Source of the DNA: Marinobacter piscis
GTDB lineage: Bacteria; Pseudomonadota; Gammaproteobacteria; Pseudomonadales; Oleiphilaceae
Assembly: GCF_007671655.1 (NCBI RefSeq)
Contig: NZ_VCGX01000001.1
Coordinates: 715,917-779,916, forward strand
DNA length: 64,000 bases
Reading direction: 5' to 3'
The first letter of the stretch is position 1. Every line of letters begins with the position of its first letter. Both the position numbers and the translations under genes were made by a program. The notes beneath the pieces were generated by a model. It ran no database searches, was not told where the DNA came from, and was given only the letters and a program-made list of their open reading frames with translations. Of this stretch, positions 62,776 through 64,000 are shown piece after piece.

Positions 62776-64000
62776 TCAGAGAACCATAGCGGCCAGCCAC
62801 CCAAAGCCAAGCAACGGCAGGTTGTAGTGCAGGAACGTGGGCACCACAGAATCCCAGATGTGGTTGTGCTGGCCATCTACGTTCAGACCGGCGGTGGGGC
62901 CGAGGGTGGAATCAGAGGCCGGAGAGCCGGCGTCCCCCAGTGCGCCTGCAGTACCGACCAGGGCAACAATCGCAAGTGAGCTGAAGCCCATTTCCAGTGC
63001 CAGTGGTACGTACAGGGCCGCAATGATGGGGATGGTTGAGAATGAAGAGCCGATACCCAGAGTAATCATCAGGCCCACCAGAAGCATCAGCAGGGCCGCC
63101 ATGGGCTTATTGCTGCCAATAAGATCGACAGAGCTTTGTACCAGGGTGGTAATCTCGCCGGTTTCACGCATGACTTCTGCAAAACCGGAGGCGGTGATCA
63201 TGATAAACCCGATCATGGCCAGCATTTTCATGCCTTCCGTGAACAGGTCGTCCGCCTCTTTCCATTTTACCACTCCGGAAAGGTTGAAAAGCAGAAAGCC
63301 TGCCAGTGCCCCGAGAATCATTGAGCCCAGCCACAGCTGAACCACGAAAGCGACCACAATAGCGGCCAGCGCCATGATCAGGGTACCGGGACTGTAGGAC
63401 ACATTGACCCGTTCTGTGCGGGTGATGGTGTCGAGGTCGTATTCACGGTTGCCGCGATAGGTAAAGAAGATTGCGACCAGCAGACCGCAGAGCATGCCCA
63501 GTGCCGGCAGTGCCATAGCGTGCATAACACTCAGGCCTTCCGTTTCGCCGCCGTTGGCACTGATTTTAGCCATCAGGATTTCGTTCAGATAAATGCCACC
63601 AAAGCCAATGGGCAGGAACATATACGGCGTAATAAGGCCGAATGTGAGTGCACAGGCGACAAGACGGCGATCCATTTTCAGTTTCGCCATCACATAGAGC
63701 ATGGGCGGCACGACCAGCGGTATAAATGCGATGTGAATCGGCAGAATATTCTGTGAAGACAGGGCAATGAGTACCAGAGCGCCGATGATCATGTAACGTA
63801 CGCCCTTGGCGGCCGTATTGTTTTTCTGCTGCCCCACCATGGTCAGGGTCTTGTCTGCCAGCGCATGGGCCAGACCGGATTTTCCGATCGCAACGGCGAA
63901 AGCGCCCAGAGTAGCGTAGGACAATGCGACGGTTGCGCCTCCACCCAGGCCGTTATTGAACGCCTCAATGGTCGCCTCCAGTGATAATCCGGCAATCAGG
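62776..64000 (-). CDS. Na+/H+ antiporter family protein, 5' end outside window
   Basis: At least 408 residues of a multi-pass permease of the Na+/H+ antiporter superfamily (NhaC-like; YuiF/HI0325-type by appearance). The frame is open to the right end of the window: residues [28 protein letters not shown] precede the first start-like codon, a TTG at 63924 that is internal. About ten helices are visible, and [23 protein letters not shown] near the C-terminus is a family signature. The substrate may be Na+/H+ or an organic compound; some relatives are annotated as histidine transporters. It is convergent with yheV. Confidence 0.85.
   Translation of the reverse strand, partial: LIAGLSLEATIEAFNNGLGGGATVALSYATLGAFAVAIGKSGLAHALADKTLTMVGQQKNNTAAKGVRYMIIGALVLIALSSQNILPIHIAFIPLVVPPMLYVMAKLKMDRRLVACALTFGLITPYMFLPIGFGGIYLNEILMAKISANGGETEGLSVMHAMALPALGMLCGLLVAIFFTYRGNREYDLDTITRTERVNVSYSPGTLIMALAAIVVAFVVQLWLGSMILGALAGFLLFNLSGVVKWKEADDLFTEGMKMLAMIGFIMITASGFAEVMRETGEITTLVQSSVDLIGSNKPMAALLMLLVGLMITLGIGSSFSTIPIIAALYVPLALEMGFSSLAIVALVGTAGALGDAGSPASDSTLGPTAGLNVDGQHNHIWDSVVPTFLHYNLPLLGFGWLAAMVL

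Overview
The window is about 64 kb of a gammaproteobacterial chromosome next to the replication origin. The dnaN–recF–gyrB order, two parS centromere sequences inside recF, and neighbours such as glyQS, trkA–rsmB–fmt–def, dprA–tsaC–hemF–aroE and prlC–yheV suggest a marine, Marinobacter-like (Alteromonadales/Pseudomonadales-type) bacterium. This assignment rests on gene content and protein style, not on a database search. I see no phage, insertion sequence, CRISPR array or rRNA operon. Nearly everything is densely packed core or near-core coding sequence, with many 4-bp ATGA/GTGA overlaps.

Layout. 1–6.1 kb: origin replication genes dnaN (5' end cut by the window), an AarF/UbiB-type kinase-like gene, recF carrying two parS sites, and gyrB. 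6.1–12 kb: a VC0807-like membrane protein and a GABA aminotransferase, then two divergent ABC exporters that share a small regulatory region with 10-bp phased repeats; one of them appears to start at ATT. 12–17 kb: an anaerobic S-/N-oxide respiration operon (a chimeric triheme cytochrome c, a TorD chaperone and a Tat-exported molybdopterin reductase of the DorA/TorA type) behind tandem FNR-like boxes. 17–26.6 kb: recC–recB–recD on the minus strand. 26.7–27.4 kb: two small unknown genes behind a strong Fur box. 27.5–31.5 kb: a FAN1-type VRR-NUC nuclease and an XPD/DinG-like helicase with a nuclease domain, probably a DNA-repair pair. 31.5–34.3 kb: a glyoxalase-fold protein and a GAF-GAF-GGDEF-EAL protein. 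34.4–37.9 kb: a sulfur/respiratory group (DsrE-like protein, cytochrome b, octaheme cytochrome, periplasmic rhodanese), with an FNR-like box at its head. 38–44.6 kb: a phospholipase-D-family lipoprotein and an HlyD–RbbA–permease exporter operon. 44.6–52.3 kb (minus strand): tRNA-Pro(CGG), glyS–glyQ, trkA–rsmB–fmt and def. 52.6–59 kb (plus strand): a LysM protein, dprA, tsaC, hemF, aroE and motAB. 59–64 kb: a heat-shock hsp20 with a sigma-32-like promoter and a structured leader, a gamma carbonic anhydrase, a 114-bp palindromic repeat element, prlC, yheV and the 3' part of a Na+/H+ antiporter gene.

How the parts fit. The origin-proximal genes serve replication, chromosome segregation (parS) and recombinational repair (recF, recBCD, FAN1-helicase). 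Two separate electron-transfer modules, the DorA-like reductase operon and the octaheme cytochrome group, both carry FNR/Anr-like sites, which fits a facultative respirer that switches on alternative electron acceptors when oxygen falls. Several convergent or 3' junctions use a hairpin whose loop holds the stop codon of a gene, so the last codons of that gene also form one arm of the hairpin.

Most unusual points: the parS pair inside recF; the fusion of an alcohol-dehydrogenase-type diheme cytochrome to a TorC-like C-terminal domain in place of the usual NapC/NirT quinol dehydrogenase; the Fur-controlled unknown gene pair; the candidate ATT start; the candidate RNA thermometer in front of hsp20; and the 28-bp perfect inverted-repeat element upstream of prlC.
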